This document shows positions 25,767-35,429 of a stretch of 64,000 nt of DNA, piece by piece. The number at the start of each line of letters is the position of its first letter. Within the stretch, counting starts at the first letter, position 1. A program made the position numbers and the translations under genes. The stretch lies in the NCBI GenBank assembly GCA_964424105.1, contig CAYRHJ010000007.1, forward strand, positions 1 through 64,000, in the 5' to 3' direction. The notes beneath the pieces were generated by a model. That model saw nothing but the letters and a program-made list of their open reading frames with translations. It did not search any database and had not been told where the DNA came from. The stretch is from CAYRHJ01 sp964424105 (GTDB taxonomy: Bacteria > Planctomycetota > Phycisphaerae > UBA1845).

Positions 25767-28700
25767 ATGGATGAGATGGGCAACGAAAGACGGTTGATGA
25801 AGTGGTTGGTGGTGCTGGTGCCGATTGTGGGGGCGGGGTTGGCGATCTACCCGCCGGATCGGAAGCTGAAGGCGGGGATCGACCTGGCGGGTGGATCGAG
25901 CCTGTTGTTTGAAATTGACACGAGCGGGTTGGAGCCGATGGAGAAGGTGGGGCTGGCGGAGCGGGTGATGGAGGTGTTGAAACGGCGGGTGGACCCGAAC
26001 GGTCAGATGAATCTGGTATGGCGGCCTATTGGAAACAATCGGCTGGAGATTCAAATGCCTCGTCCTCCGAAGGCGGCGTTGCAGCGCCGGCAGGTTTGGG
26101 AGGAAGCCCGGGCGAAGTTGATGGCGATGAACATCAATCGGCAGGCGGTGGAAACGATGCTGCACTTGGACGCGGCGGAGCGGGAGCAGGCGAAGGAGGC
26201 GTTGGTTCGAGGCGTGGAAGGTCGGGGAGAGGCATTGGATGCGTTGATTGGGGCGTACGATGCGTATGAGGCGGGGGAGGGCGATCCGCAGACGTTGAGC
26301 CGGGATTATGAAGAGAAGCTGGCGGCGGTGTTGTTGACGAGTCTGGGGGTGAATCGATTCACGGATGTGTTGGCATTGGGCAAGGCGAGTGATCGGGCGG
26401 TGGAATTGGGAAGGTTGCGTGAACAGCATCCGTCCTATGGGGCGGTCATGGACGAGGGGGTGGCTGCTTACGATGCGTGGGCAGCGGAGAAGGGGATGTT
26501 GGAGGACCCGTCGGATCTGAAGCGTCGCATTCGCGGTGCGGGGGTGTTGGAGTTTCGGATTTTGGCGGAGCGTGACAGCAGCAACCCGACGCAGACGGCG
26601 CATAAAGAGGCGCGGTTGCAACAGTCGATCGAGAAGTACGTGAGCCAATTGCAGGAGCGTGGTCCGCGGAGGCGTGCGGGCGACGGGTATCAGTGGTTCG
26701 AGGCTGGTGATGTATTGGATTTCACGTACGTCAAGACGATGGAGATTCTGGAAGCGTCGAAGGATACGCTTCCGGTGATCGTGGATAAGTATGCGGGCCG
26801 GTGGTACGTGTTGGCGCATGCGGAGCAGGCGTTTGGATTGACGCGTGACGGCGACCAGAAGTGGAAGCTGGTGGACGCGTATCGCGGTGTGGATGGTCAG
26901 ACGGGAGCACCGGCGGTCGATTTCGTGTTGGATGCGCGAGGTGGCCGGCAGTTTGCGGAGCTGACGGCGAACAATTTGCAGAGGCCATTGGCGATCTTTC
27001 TTGACAACGTCGCGCAATCGCAGGCGGTCATTCAGAGCATGATCCGGGAGCATGGTCAAATCAGTGGACGCAACCAGACGCAAGACACGGTGACGGAGCT
27101 GGTGACGACACTTCGTGCGGGATCGTTGCCGGCGAGGTTGGTGGAGACGCCGTTGATGGAAAACACGGTGGGTCCGAGCCTGGGGACGTCCAACCGCGTG
27201 CAGGGGACGCGTGCGGCGTTGTACGGTGCGATTCTGGTGGGTGTGTTCATGCTGGTATATTACATGTACGCGGGCTTGGTGGCGAATGTGGCGTTGGTAT
27301 TGAACCTGCTGTTCACGTTGGCGATCATGGCGATGATGCAAGCGACGTTTACGCTGCCGGGCATCGCGGGATTGATTCTGACGGTGGGGATGGCGGTGGA
27401 CGCGAACATATTGATTTATGAGCGAATACGGGAGGAGCGTGATCGGGGGATCGGCTTGCGCAAGGCGGTGAAGACGGGGTACGAGCGTGTGATGTCGACG
27501 ATCGTGGACGCGAACGTGACCACGCTGATCACGTGCATCGTGTTGGGATACGTGGGCACGGAGGAAGTCAAGGGGTTCGCGATGGTGCTGGGGTTTGGGG
27601 TGGTGACCAGCATGTTTACGGCGTTGTACGTGACGCGGTTGATATTTGAGACGCTGATAGACGCACGCTTACTGCGGTCGTTGCCGATGTTGCGACTGAT
27701 GCATCGGCCTCAGATCGACTGGCTGGGATTGCGGCGGATGTTTTGGCCGGTGTCGGTGTGCATGGTTGGGGCATCGCTGGCGTTGACGGTGTTCATGGCT
27801 GCGACGAAGAAGGAGGCGTTGTTCGACATTGAGTTTCTGGGTGGAACGAGCGTGCAGATTGAATTGGAGCGTGGTGAGACGGTAACGGACGAGGACATCC
27901 GTGACTTGGTGACGCGTCGCGGGGGGGAGGGCCCGTCGGTGGTGAATTGGCTGTTGGAGGCTTCTGACAAGCTGGCCAAGGCGAGCGTGTCGCGGGGGGC
28001 GTCGGCGTCGTCGTATCGGATTACGTGCGAGGGGCTGTCCGCGGAGCAGCTCGAAGCGTTGACTCGTGCGGAGCTGGAACCGCTGGTGGATCGCGGTGGC
28101 TTCGTTCGGGACGGGGCGGTGTTGGTGGTGGAGGCGAAGATCGGCACGGAAGGTAATCCGCTGCTGGACGCGGAGAAGGCGCGTGACGCGATCGCGGAGT
28201 CGCAGGTCTCGGCCCGGCGCGCGGCGAACAATTTGAATGGTGCGCGCATTCAGACGGTTCAGCCGTTGGAAACGGAGGGCGAGTCTGCGCCGGCTGCTTT
28301 TGAGGTGATTACGGTTGAGACGAACAAGGAGCTGGTTCAGACGGCGATCCTGGCGGTGATGGGTGCGGAGGAATCGACGGGGGGCGTTAAGATACCGAAG
28401 TTGAACGTGGAGCGGGCGGTGTCGTTTCAGACGAAGAAGGATCCGCGGCTGGCACCGGAAGGGCATTGGCCGATTCAGGATGGGGATCAGTATTTGGCGG
28501 AGGTGATCGAGGAGCCTGGTGCGCGTTTTGACATACGGGCGTTCAAGGGTGGGGTGGCCTTTGTGTTTGAGAATTTGATGCCGGCGTTGACGACTCGTGA
28601 ATTTGAGAAGCGTGTTCGCGAGATACGCCTTCAGCCGGAGTTTTCGCAATATGAGGTTCGGCCATTTGCGGCCTATGGTTTGGAGGGTGCGGGTCACAAG

Positions 28701-29603
28701 GAGGGCGAGGCGGTTTTCAGTCGGATCGCGTACGTGGTGGTGGATGAGAATCTGCCATATTACGATGATCCGACGGGCGTGTGGGAGGAGCAGGTGGCGC
28801 AGTTGGAACTTCGTCAGGCGTCGCAGGCGTTGGGAACGGAGAAGTCGCTGCGTAAGGTGAATCAGTTCGCGGCGCAGATCGCGTCGCAGACGGCTCAGCA
28901 GGCGATGTTGGCGGTAGCGTTGTCGTTGTTGGCCATCGTGGCGTACATTTGGATTCGGTTCGGGCAGATGCAGTTTGGCTTGGCGGCGATCGTGTCGTTG
29001 GGTCACGACGTGACGATCACTCTGGGATTTGTGGCGGTGTCGCATTACGTGTATGCGACGGGGATCGGCAGGTCGGTGGGGCTGATGGACTTCAAGATCG
29101 ATTTGCCGATGATCGCGGCGTTCTTGACGATCATCGGTTACAGTTTGAACGATACGATCGTGATTTTTGATCGTATTCGGGAGAACCGAGGGAAGTTGAA
29201 GACGCTGACGCCGGCGATAATCAATAACAGTATCAATCAGTGTATGTCACGGACGGTGTTGACGAGCTTGACGACGCTGGTGGCGGTGACGGTGATGTAC
29301 GCGATGGGCGGGCCTGGGATTCATGGATTCAGCTTCGCGATGATCGTGGGTGTCTTGGCGGGTGGGTATAGTACGGTGGCGATCGCGGTGCCGCTGGTGT
29401 ATCGCCCGAAGGTGTTGTACGTGGTGGTTTACATCATGATCGCGCTGGGGGTGTTCGGGGCGTTCAGCGTGCTTGTTGCCGGCGTGGGAAGTCGGAACGT
29501 GGTGATGGCCATCGCGGCGGCGGTGATCGGGATCGGTTTGCTTTGGGCGATTTTGATGGAGACTCGGTCTCGGCCCGGTGGCGTGGCGGGAGCGACTTCC
29601 TGA
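25767..29603 (+). CDS. secDF: Protein translocase subunit SecDF (fused)
   Basis: A 1278-residue fusion of SecD and SecF, the proton-driven membrane partner of SecYEG that pulls exported proteins across the inner membrane. SecD half: an N-terminal membrane helix, the DLAGGSSLLFE motif near 39, and GMAVDANILIYERIREERDR in the membrane domain. SecF half begins near residue 650 with a membrane helix, then FDIEFLGGTSVQIEL and, near the end, SLNDTIVIFDRIRENRG. It is far longer than E. coli SecD plus SecF (about 938). Much of the excess is a roughly 350-residue stretch between the first SecF helix and QQAMLAVALSLLAIVAYIW. Starts at 25761 (GTG), 25767 and 25776 are possible. Confidence 0.95.
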   Translation: MDEMGNERRLMKWLVVLVPIVGAGLAIYPPDRKLKAGIDLAGGSSLLFEIDTSGLEPMEKVGLAERVMEVLKRRVDPNGQMNLVWRPIGNNRLEIQMPRPPKAALQRRQVWEEARAKLMAMNINRQAVETMLHLDAAEREQAKEALVRGVEGRGEALDALIGAYDAYEAGEGDPQTLSRDYEEKLAAVLLTSLGVNRFTDVLALGKASDRAVELGRLREQHPSYGAVMDEGVAAYDAWAAEKGMLEDPSDLKRRIRGAGVLEFRILAERDSSNPTQTAHKEARLQQSIEKYVSQLQERGPRRRAGDGYQWFEAGDVLDFTYVKTMEILEASKDTLPVIVDKYAGRWYVLAHAEQAFGLTRDGDQKWKLVDAYRGVDGQTGAPAVDFVLDARGGRQFAELTANNLQRPLAIFLDNVAQSQAVIQSMIREHGQISGRNQTQDTVTELVTTLRAGSLPARLVETPLMENTVGPSLGTSNRVQGTRAALYGAILVGVFMLVYYMYAGLVANVALVLNLLFTLAIMAMMQATFTLPGIAGLILTVGMAVDANILIYERIREERDRGIGLRKAVKTGYERVMSTIVDANVTTLITCIVLGYVGTEEVKGFAMVLGFGVVTSMFTALYVTRLIFETLIDARLLRSLPMLRLMHRPQIDWLGLRRMFWPVSVCMVGASLALTVFMAATKKEALFDIEFLGGTSVQIELERGETVTDEDIRDLVTRRGGEGPSVVNWLLEASDKLAKASVSRGASASSYRITCEGLSAEQLEALTRAELEPLVDRGGFVRDGAVLVVEAKIGTEGNPLLDAEKARDAIAESQVSARRAANNLNGARIQTVQPLETEGESAPAAFEVITVETNKELVQTAILAVMGAEESTGGVKIPKLNVERAVSFQTKKDPRLAPEGHWPIQDGDQYLAEVIEEPGARFDIRAFKGGVAFVFENLMPALTTREFEKRVREIRLQPEFSQYEVRPFAAYGLEGAGHKEGEAVFSRIAYVVVDENLPYYDDPTGVWEEQVAQLELRQASQALGTEKSLRKVNQFAAQIASQTAQQAMLAVALSLLAIVAYIWIRFGQMQFGLAAIVSLGHDVTITLGFVAVSHYVYATGIGRSVGLMDFKIDLPMIAAFLTIIGYSLNDTIVIFDRIRENRGKLKTLTPAIINNSINQCMSRTVLTSLTTLVAVTVMYAMGGPGIHGFSFAMIVGVLAGGYSTVAIAVPLVYRPKVLYVVVYIMIALGVFGAFSVLVAGVGSRNVVMAIAAAVIGIGLLWAILMETRSRPGGVAGATS

Positions 29604-29645
29604 GCGATCGTCGCAAGTGATCGAATGAATTTGGCGATTTGTGGC

Positions 29646-29682
29646 GGGGGGCCGCTCGCTTTGCGCTCGCGGTTCGTGATGG
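29646..29682 (+). repeat. Single B-type palindrome
   Basis: CCGCTCGCTTTGCGCTCGCG followed by GTTCGTGA in forward orientation, alone between secDF and the FkbM-type gene. Confidence 0.75.
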
Positions 29683-29805
29683 GGCGGGCGAAGAGGGGAA
29701 CCTACGCGCGCTGGGCGGGCACGGCTCAAGTCGGCGTTCGCGGGGCCCGATAAATCGAGCGTGTGTGCCGTTGAAACTGCGGAAGCTGTAACTGCGGTCA
29801 GGTTG

Positions 29806-30510
29806 ATGTCCGATGGGGGCGTTCGGTATCGGTCCCAGTTCGGCGAAGATCGAATACTGGAGCAGGTGTTTTCGGGTCAATCGCCCGGCTATTTCATCGA
29901 AGTCGGTGCATATGACGGCGTGACGCTCAGTAACACCTATCTATTTGAACAGATGGGATGGCGGGGGATCCTGGTGGAGCCGATCGGTCCGTTGTGCGTG
30001 CGTGCGGCGGCGAGTCGGCCTGGGAGTCGTGTGGTTCACGCGGCGTGCAGTCGGCGCGACCGTCGGGGGCTGGGCAGGTTTACGCTGTCGCAGGGGATTC
30101 CGATTCTGAGCTTTCTTCGGCAGGACGATGAACACGCGGCGCGTTGTCTGCGGGAGGGTGCGACGCTCGTCGAAATCGAGGTTCCGATCGTTCCGCTGGA
30201 TGACATTATTCGCTCGGAGCGTAGGAACCCGTTGGGGGGACGGGGGCCTTGGATGGCGGGGGTGGGTTGGAAGATCGACTTGGTTTCGATTGACGTCGAG
30301 GGTGCGGAGTTGGACGTGCTGGATGGGTTTAACGTGGCGCGCTTCAAGCCACGCATTCTGTTGTTGGAAAATGATCGCGAATGCGGGGCGGGGATTGAAC
30401 CGTATTTGAACGTTCGCGGCTACCGCAAATTTCATCGGTGCGAAATTAACGATTTCTATTTCCGCGATGACGAATCGACGCGAGATTTGAGACTCGATGG
30501 ATTCACATGA
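29806..30510 (+). CDS. FkbM-family SAM-dependent methyltransferase
   Basis: A 234-residue FkbM-type methyltransferase, a family that usually O-methylates sugars or glycan intermediates. The SAM-binding motif is FIEVGAYDGVTLSNTYLFE. Downstream elements GILVEPIGPLC and IDLVSIDVEGAELDVLDGF (the conserved DVEG) fit the family. ATG 29806 is preferred because the conserved YRSQFGEDRI follows directly; the frame extends to a GTG at 29761. It lies upstream of, and convergent with, a glycan-type operon on the other strand, which fits a role in surface polysaccharide synthesis. Confidence 0.87.
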   Translation: MSDGGVRYRSQFGEDRILEQVFSGQSPGYFIEVGAYDGVTLSNTYLFEQMGWRGILVEPIGPLCVRAAASRPGSRVVHAACSRRDRRGLGRFTLSQGIPILSFLRQDDEHAARCLREGATLVEIEVPIVPLDDIIRSERRNPLGGRGPWMAGVGWKIDLVSIDVEGAELDVLDGFNVARFKPRILLLENDRECGAGIEPYLNVRGYRKFHRCEINDFYFRDDESTRDLRLDGFT

Positions 30511-30551
30511 AGATTGGCCGATCGAGTCGTTGATCGTCGTCACTGTCGGAT

Positions 30552-32615
30552 TCAGTTTATCGAAGTCGTGTTGCCTGAATGACTGCACTGCAGGGGGGCC
30601 ACACTTGACGCAACCTGTGACTGTCGGTCGTGTGAATTGGCAAGGTTCTTCGACATTTCCAGAGAAACAATGGGAAGTGTTTGTCCCCAATGGGATTCGG
30701 CGCGGCTTCGCAATAGGGACGTGAAGCGGTCGGTCGACAGCAGAATCACGTCAGGATCGTAGGAATGCAATTGTCGCGGTTCACAAATCGGCCAACCGAG
30801 AAAACTATCACCGTGTCGAGCCGGGCGATCGTCGACGATTACGACGATGGGCAGAGGTGAATCCACAAACGACTGCCGATGTCGAACGGTGAATCGTCCG
30901 GCACCATAAATGGCGGCACGTCGAAGGCCTCGCCGGGCGAGCGATTTCAAAATTTTTGCAATGTGGGCGTCGGTCGCGTCCATGGCGCTTAGGCCGCATG
31001 GCGATGACGGCGAGCGATCATCGACGAAGTTTGCGCCCGGAGCGATGGCGACTTCGTCATTTACTTGGGCGGCGACTTGCGGACTGTACGTGCGGACGCC
31101 TTCTGTATGCGAGGATGGACTGTTAACATGATGCAGTTTGAATAGTCGAATGCCTGGCGTAGACGAGTGGACAAGTCTGTAATCCAATCTCAGTCCGAGT
31201 CGAGTGTCTTGCGAGGCGAAAGTATGATCCACGTCCAGTATGAATGCCGGCGGTCGATCCATTAACTGTTGATTCAAAAGCGATTGCCATGTCGGAACCA
31301 TGTCGTCCAAACAGTGTTCCGCAGTCGCGAGGGGCGTTTCGTAGCTTGAATGCAACAGCACATAGCCTTGACTAGCGGGTCCATAGATCAGCAGCGTCTT
31401 GTATCCGACAATACGTCTCATCTCGTCGGCAACGCGTTCCAGTGTGGTGTTGCGCTGAATGTCCGATAGCGGACGATAGCCATTCCAGATGCGCTGGTTC
31501 AGCTCTCCGACATCGAGACGCGCCGCGTGAATTGGTCCGCGGAACATCCATATGGCCAACGCAACGGCGACGATGATCCATCCCCATGTGTGCCAGCTCA
31601 CAAGAAATAGAACCGTAGGAACGGCCAGTATGGTCAATGGTGGGAGAAGGGGAATCTGGTAATACCAGCAGTCGGTCGACTGTACGAAATACGTTACAAT
31701 TGTCCCGGCGAAGTACGCCCAGAAAAGCGGCTCGGTTGGCGAAAACCAAACGGCGCCAATCAGTGCGGCCAATGGTATCGACGGGGCGCGTCCAAAGGTG
31801 CGAAGCAATGTTCGCGATTTTTCGTGTAGGCGGTGCGATATGACTCGTCCGTTGAGCTGCTGGCCGAAGGAAATTTCGTGACCCGCGAGTGGACGAAGTA
31901 TCTGTAGTGGATTCTGCCGGTTGTGGATGATCCAGTACAGATAGATCGCAGTGGATGCGGCGAATCCGAAAAGCAGATGGATCCATGCTGGTGGCCAGAC
32001 GATCAGGGTGCCGGCCAGTACGACGAGGGCGGTTGCGATGGCAGACAGTTTGACAAAGTATGCCGAGGCAAACCAAAGAAGGGTTGCGACGAAAAGCAGG
32101 GCTGTATCGCCGGTGGCGATTGCGAATAGTGTCGACAGTAAGGCGAGCGTTTCCCATGGAATTGCCAACCACTCGCCACATTCGAAGTAGCTGCCATAGG
32201 ATGGCTCGCTGCTCAAAAGTCCGAATATGATCAGAGCGGCCAGGTAGGCGTCGGCATTTTTGCCGGACAAATGATAGGCGAGCGTGGCTACGATCAACGT
32301 GGTGGCGTAGTTGTATAGTGTCGCGTAGCAACGCGCTACGTATTTGTAACTGCGGCGAGTGGATTGCTGTTCACTGGAGCGAGGTCTACAGTGTAATAGG
32401 TAGAGCAGACTGTAGAAGTATTCGGGAAGTACCTTGCTGCAACCGGCGAAGTGAGCGTTCCAGCCTCGTGAAAAGTCAAGCTTTCCGGTCACAACGGTGT
32501 GGTTCGACACGTAAAAGCCGGTGTCGATGTGCAAGGGCAGCCGGAAGTACGGCGCGCGAAGGGCGAGATAGATCGGAAAGAATAGAATGGACGCGATGAC
32601 AAGTGTTGAGGTCAT
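30552..32615 (-). CDS. Multipass GT-C-like glycosyltransferase fused to a nucleotide-sugar-type C-terminal domain
   Basis: A 687-residue protein. The first 400 residues contain about 10 hydrophobic segments and a luminal-type loop after the first helix, as in GT-C (family 39-like) polyprenyl-linked glycosyltransferases; HIDTGFYVSN near the start may hold the acidic catalytic residue. From about residue 575 there is a soluble domain RAAIYGAGRFTVRHRQSF, VVIVDDRPARHGDSFLGWPI, YDPDVILLSTDRF, resembling the C-terminal Rossmann-like domain found in sugar-modifying proteins. The start overlaps the upstream methyltransferase stop by four bases. It is probably in the inner membrane; the sugar is unknown. 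Confidence 0.75.
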   Translation of the reverse strand: MTSTLVIASILFFPIYLALRAPYFRLPLHIDTGFYVSNHTVVTGKLDFSRGWNAHFAGCSKVLPEYFYSLLYLLHCRPRSSEQQSTRRSYKYVARCYATLYNYATTLIVATLAYHLSGKNADAYLAALIIFGLLSSEPSYGSYFECGEWLAIPWETLALLSTLFAIATGDTALLFVATLLWFASAYFVKLSAIATALVVLAGTLIVWPPAWIHLLFGFAASTAIYLYWIIHNRQNPLQILRPLAGHEISFGQQLNGRVISHRLHEKSRTLLRTFGRAPSIPLAALIGAVWFSPTEPLFWAYFAGTIVTYFVQSTDCWYYQIPLLPPLTILAVPTVLFLVSWHTWGWIIVAVALAIWMFRGPIHAARLDVGELNQRIWNGYRPLSDIQRNTTLERVADEMRRIVGYKTLLIYGPASQGYVLLHSSYETPLATAEHCLDDMVPTWQSLLNQQLMDRPPAFILDVDHTFASQDTRLGLRLDYRLVHSSTPGIRLFKLHHVNSPSSHTEGVRTYSPQVAAQVNDEVAIAPGANFVDDRSPSSPCGLSAMDATDAHIAKILKSLARRGLRRAAIYGAGRFTVRHRQSFVDSPLPIVVIVDDRPARHGDSFLGWPICEPRQLHSYDPDVILLSTDRFTSLLRSRAESHWGQTLPIVSLEMSKNLANSHDRQSQVASSVAPLQCSHSGNTTSIN

Positions 32616-33277
32616 GGGGTTGGCGTAGACTGAGGTGGAAGGTTGCGTACAGTCGCGACTGACCCGATGAAGAAGTTAAGAAAGTAGCGAATGTGGGTCA
32701 GGGGGTGCAGGCCCGCGTTGATCAAGAGTTTATCGAGGGAGCGACGGGTAAAGACGCGCCCGAGCCATAGGCCCATTGCGGTTGTGGAAATGATGGGTTG
32801 AAAGCCGAGTGGGCCCCATAGAAAGGGAACGCCGACGAAGACGCGTCCGGAGAGTCTGCAGACGCGACCCATTTCGCGAATGGCTTGATCGGCATTGTCG
32901 AGATGTTCAATCGTGCTGTTGTTGAAGACGAGATCGAATGTCTTGTCGGAGAATGGCAGTTGTCGCATATCACCGACAACGAGGGGAATGGAGGAGTCGC
33001 GTTTGCGAGTCAGTTGCAAGGCGTCGAAATCAATGTCCAGACAGACAGTCCAGGGCGATTCGCTGGACGATGCGAGAAATGCGGAGGTCGAGCCGGGACC
33101 TGAACCGGACTCCAGAGTGCGTGGCCTAGGGTGAACGGTGTTGCGTTTGAAGGACTGTAACTGCTGATGCAGGAAAGCTGCTAATTTTCGATTGAGGCGG
33201 TTGCGAAGGTGACTGTACAGGCGGTCGCAGAGGCCTCCTTGCGGGCCGATGAACTGCCAGGATCGAGCCGGGGTCAT
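32612..33277 (-). CDS. Class I SAM-dependent methyltransferase
   Basis: A 221-residue methyltransferase. Motif I reads LESGSGPGSTSAFLASSS, followed by CLDIDFDAL and GDMRQLPFSDKTFDLVFNNS with IEHLDNADQAIREMGRVCR, the usual Methyltransf_11 arrangement. The first Gly of the canonical ExGxG is replaced by Ser-Gly. ATG 33277 has AGAGG 6 bases upstream and overlaps the previous stop as ATGA, while its own stop overlaps the next start, so the genes are translationally coupled. The context suggests a glycan or lipid-linked sugar substrate. Confidence 0.87.
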   Translation of the reverse strand: MTPARSWQFIGPQGGLCDRLYSHLRNRLNRKLAAFLHQQLQSFKRNTVHPRPRTLESGSGPGSTSAFLASSSESPWTVCLDIDFDALQLTRKRDSSIPLVVGDMRQLPFSDKTFDLVFNNSTIEHLDNADQAIREMGRVCRLSGRVFVGVPFLWGPLGFQPIISTTAMGLWLGRVFTRRSLDKLLINAGLHPLTHIRYFLNFFIGSVATVRNLPPQSTPTP

Positions 33278-34026
33278 GTGAGCCTCTTTCTGGCGACCAT
33301 GGCCAATGTGGAGCCGAATGGTGCCGCGATGGAGCGGGTGACGGCGTGTTCGATGCGCGTGAGCGTCAACAGTCCGTGATTGAGCCAGTTGGGCAGATCG
33401 GTGAGGTCGGAATGCGGTGGCTGGTCTTTGCGGAGTGATGTGAACTTGTGAGCGAGTCTGCACAAGGCGATGAGTGGGAAGACGAGAGCGAAGTGATGCG
33501 TGAGTTTTACCACGGACAGTCCGGCCTGTGACGCTAATTTGCGGAGTCGGTGGGCGGTGAAGCGTCTAACGGAATGGACGGCGCGGTCGTGGGGGGAATG
33601 AAGCCATTGATAGGCAGCGGCGACCACGATGACGTATTGGTTTGGTCGAACGACGCGGACCAGTTCATTCAGGCAGCGACGGGGTTCGGCTTGGCGACAC
33701 TCGAGGACGTCAATGCAGGTGGCGGCATCGAATGTATTGTCGGGATAGGGCAGTGCGTTGGCGGAGGCCAGGCAGTGATGAGTGCGGTGGTCGCGGGGCC
33801 AATGGGATGCGGCGTGGGGGGAGTTGTCGACTCCGAAGGTGGATAGATGTAGATGATGTTGAAGGGTCCGCAGGTTTTGTCCGGTGCCGCAACCGACATC
33901 TACGAGAGTGGCGTTGGGGGGCAGTTGGAGCGTTCGCACTGTATCGACCAGGATGAATTGCTGTGCCTGGTACCACCAGTACCATTGTTCGTAGTCGGCG
34001 AGGCGTTGATATTCGGCGGTTTCCAT
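33274..34026 (-). CDS. Class I SAM-dependent methyltransferase
   Basis: A 250-residue methyltransferase with a clean motif I (LVDVGCGTGQNLRTL), the acidic loop GVDNSPHA and ANALPYPDNTFDAATCIDVL. The N-terminus has YQRLADYEQWYWWYQAQQFI, typical of small-molecule or saccharide methyltransferases in polysaccharide clusters. The C-terminal part is helical with a hydrophobic FALVFPLIALCRLAHKF segment that may associate with the membrane. It starts 24 bases after the CgeB-like gene and overlaps the next gene by four bases, placing it second in the operon. Confidence 0.87.
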   Translation of the reverse strand: METAEYQRLADYEQWYWWYQAQQFILVDTVRTLQLPPNATLVDVGCGTGQNLRTLQHHLHLSTFGVDNSPHAASHWPRDHRTHHCLASANALPYPDNTFDAATCIDVLECRQAEPRRCLNELVRVVRPNQYVIVVAAAYQWLHSPHDRAVHSVRRFTAHRLRKLASQAGLSVVKLTHHFALVFPLIALCRLAHKFTSLRKDQPPHSDLTDLPNWLNHGLLTLTRIEHAVTRSIAAPFGSTLAMVARKRLT

Positions 34027-34049
34027 GTTCGGTTGTCACTTGCGAGTCG

Positions 34050-35312
34050 CTAAGTGGCGGCCAGTTGCGCTTGGTTGGGTATAGTTGAGATGGAGCGTTT
34101 GTCGGCGGCTACGATGGAATCGACGAGTTGGTTGATTCGGTGGCTGTAAAGATGTTCTCGAAGCGTTCTTTGTTGTCCGGCCAGTGCGATTTCGATGCGT
34201 TTTTCGGGATGGGCCAAGAAGAATTCGATTTTTTCGAGCAACTCTTGTTCGGATTGAAAGGATTCACATTCGCGACTGACTTGGAAGAACTGGTCCAATT
34301 CGGGTGCGTGGTAGCATAGCATGAAGCCGCCGGCGGCGGTGATTTCGAAATGACGCATGTTCAATCCACTGTCGGAGTTGCCATTGACGAGGTTGATGTT
34401 GATGGCAGTCTGGCGGAAGTGATTGAGGTATTCGTCGGTGGTGGGCAACTGTGGTTGACAGGGTAGCCCGTAGGCGGTGTCCCAGTGATCGCCGATTAAA
34501 GTGAACATGTCGCCGAGTTTCTTTTTTAGGAAGATGACGAAACGGTCTCGCTGTCGAATGCAACCGCAGGCGTTGTAGAATAGTTTCGCGGAATAGTATT
34601 CGTAGGCTTTTTTGGCTCGAAGGGGCAGGTCATCGTTGGCGTTGGGCGGCTCGGCGAGTTGGAACAGGTCGTAGTAGATGCTGGGGAAGTTGACGTCGGG
34701 CATGTCGGAGCGGACGCCCATGGCGAGTGTGCCTGCCCATAGATTTTGTGCAGGGACGTTTCGGCCTGGGTAGAAGTAGGAAGTGTTTTGTCCGCCGACG
34801 AATGAAACCATGTTTCGCATGGATGCTGCGTCCAGTGGTGAGGTGTCATATTGGCGATCGGGGGCGGCCATTGGCAGTTGAAAGACATTGGGGATTCCGA
34901 AGCGGACGAGTTCTTCGGTTTGAGTGCGATCCCAGACGAATTTGAACCAGGTGTTGGATTGAAGGGACTGCCAGACGGTGCCCCATGGTAATGATTGAAA
35001 CAGGGTGACCATGGGGTCGATCCAATGTGAAGCGAGGGGCAGGCCTAATGATTCATGGACCAATTTGAGCGAGTCGTGGTTGGCTGGATCCGGCAAGAAG
35101 GCCAGCCCGGCGGCGCCGTTGTCGAGGATCCAGTCGAATGGCAGCGCGTCGAAGGATTTTGCCCATTGTTGACCGGCGCGGGTGCGGGCGGCGAGATCGG
35201 CGGAGTAGGGGTTGGCGGGTGGTTGTACGGGCGCGGGCAAGGGGTGGAGGGTATGGCCATTGATTTCCAGGGCGCGGTTCCACCAGGTTTGTCCTACGAT
35301 CGCGGTGTTCAT
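34050..35312 (-). CDS. CgeB-like glycosyltransferase
   Basis: A 420-residue protein with the GT-B-like arrangement of CgeB/DUF3880-type glycosyltransferases. The donor-side domain carries ININLVNGNSDSGLNMRHFE and ITAAGGFMLCYHAPELDQFF, the family's conserved block, and the C-terminus has the helical REHLYSHRINQLVDSI. The N-terminal domain includes FDWILDNGAAGLAFLPDPAN and FKFVWDRTQTEELVRFGIPN. It is the first gene of the minus-strand operon with two methyltransferases and a GT-C protein. Substrate unknown; maltose-like or methylated sugars are often made by such sets. Confidence 0.8.
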   Translation of the reverse strand: MNTAIVGQTWWNRALEINGHTLHPLPAPVQPPANPYSADLAARTRAGQQWAKSFDALPFDWILDNGAAGLAFLPDPANHDSLKLVHESLGLPLASHWIDPMVTLFQSLPWGTVWQSLQSNTWFKFVWDRTQTEELVRFGIPNVFQLPMAAPDRQYDTSPLDAASMRNMVSFVGGQNTSYFYPGRNVPAQNLWAGTLAMGVRSDMPDVNFPSIYYDLFQLAEPPNANDDLPLRAKKAYEYYSAKLFYNACGCIRQRDRFVIFLKKKLGDMFTLIGDHWDTAYGLPCQPQLPTTDEYLNHFRQTAININLVNGNSDSGLNMRHFEITAAGGFMLCYHAPELDQFFQVSRECESFQSEQELLEKIEFFLAHPEKRIEIALAGQQRTLREHLYSHRINQLVDSIVAADKRSISTIPNQAQLAAT

Positions 35313-35429
35313 GGATTCTCCAAATCGCCGATCGCCCGGTGACCTGTAGCGTTCGAAAGCGCGAGCCGATGGCCAGATGTACTTGTTCGGATTATCGGAA
35401 GAAGGATGCGGTGAATCTGATCGAAAGCG

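Noticed and set aside
25608..29045. Long minus-strand frames (577 and 458 codons) antisense to secDF
   Set aside because: They are rich in Arg/His with no recognisable domain. They arise because the G-ending codons of secDF leave the opposite strand without stops.
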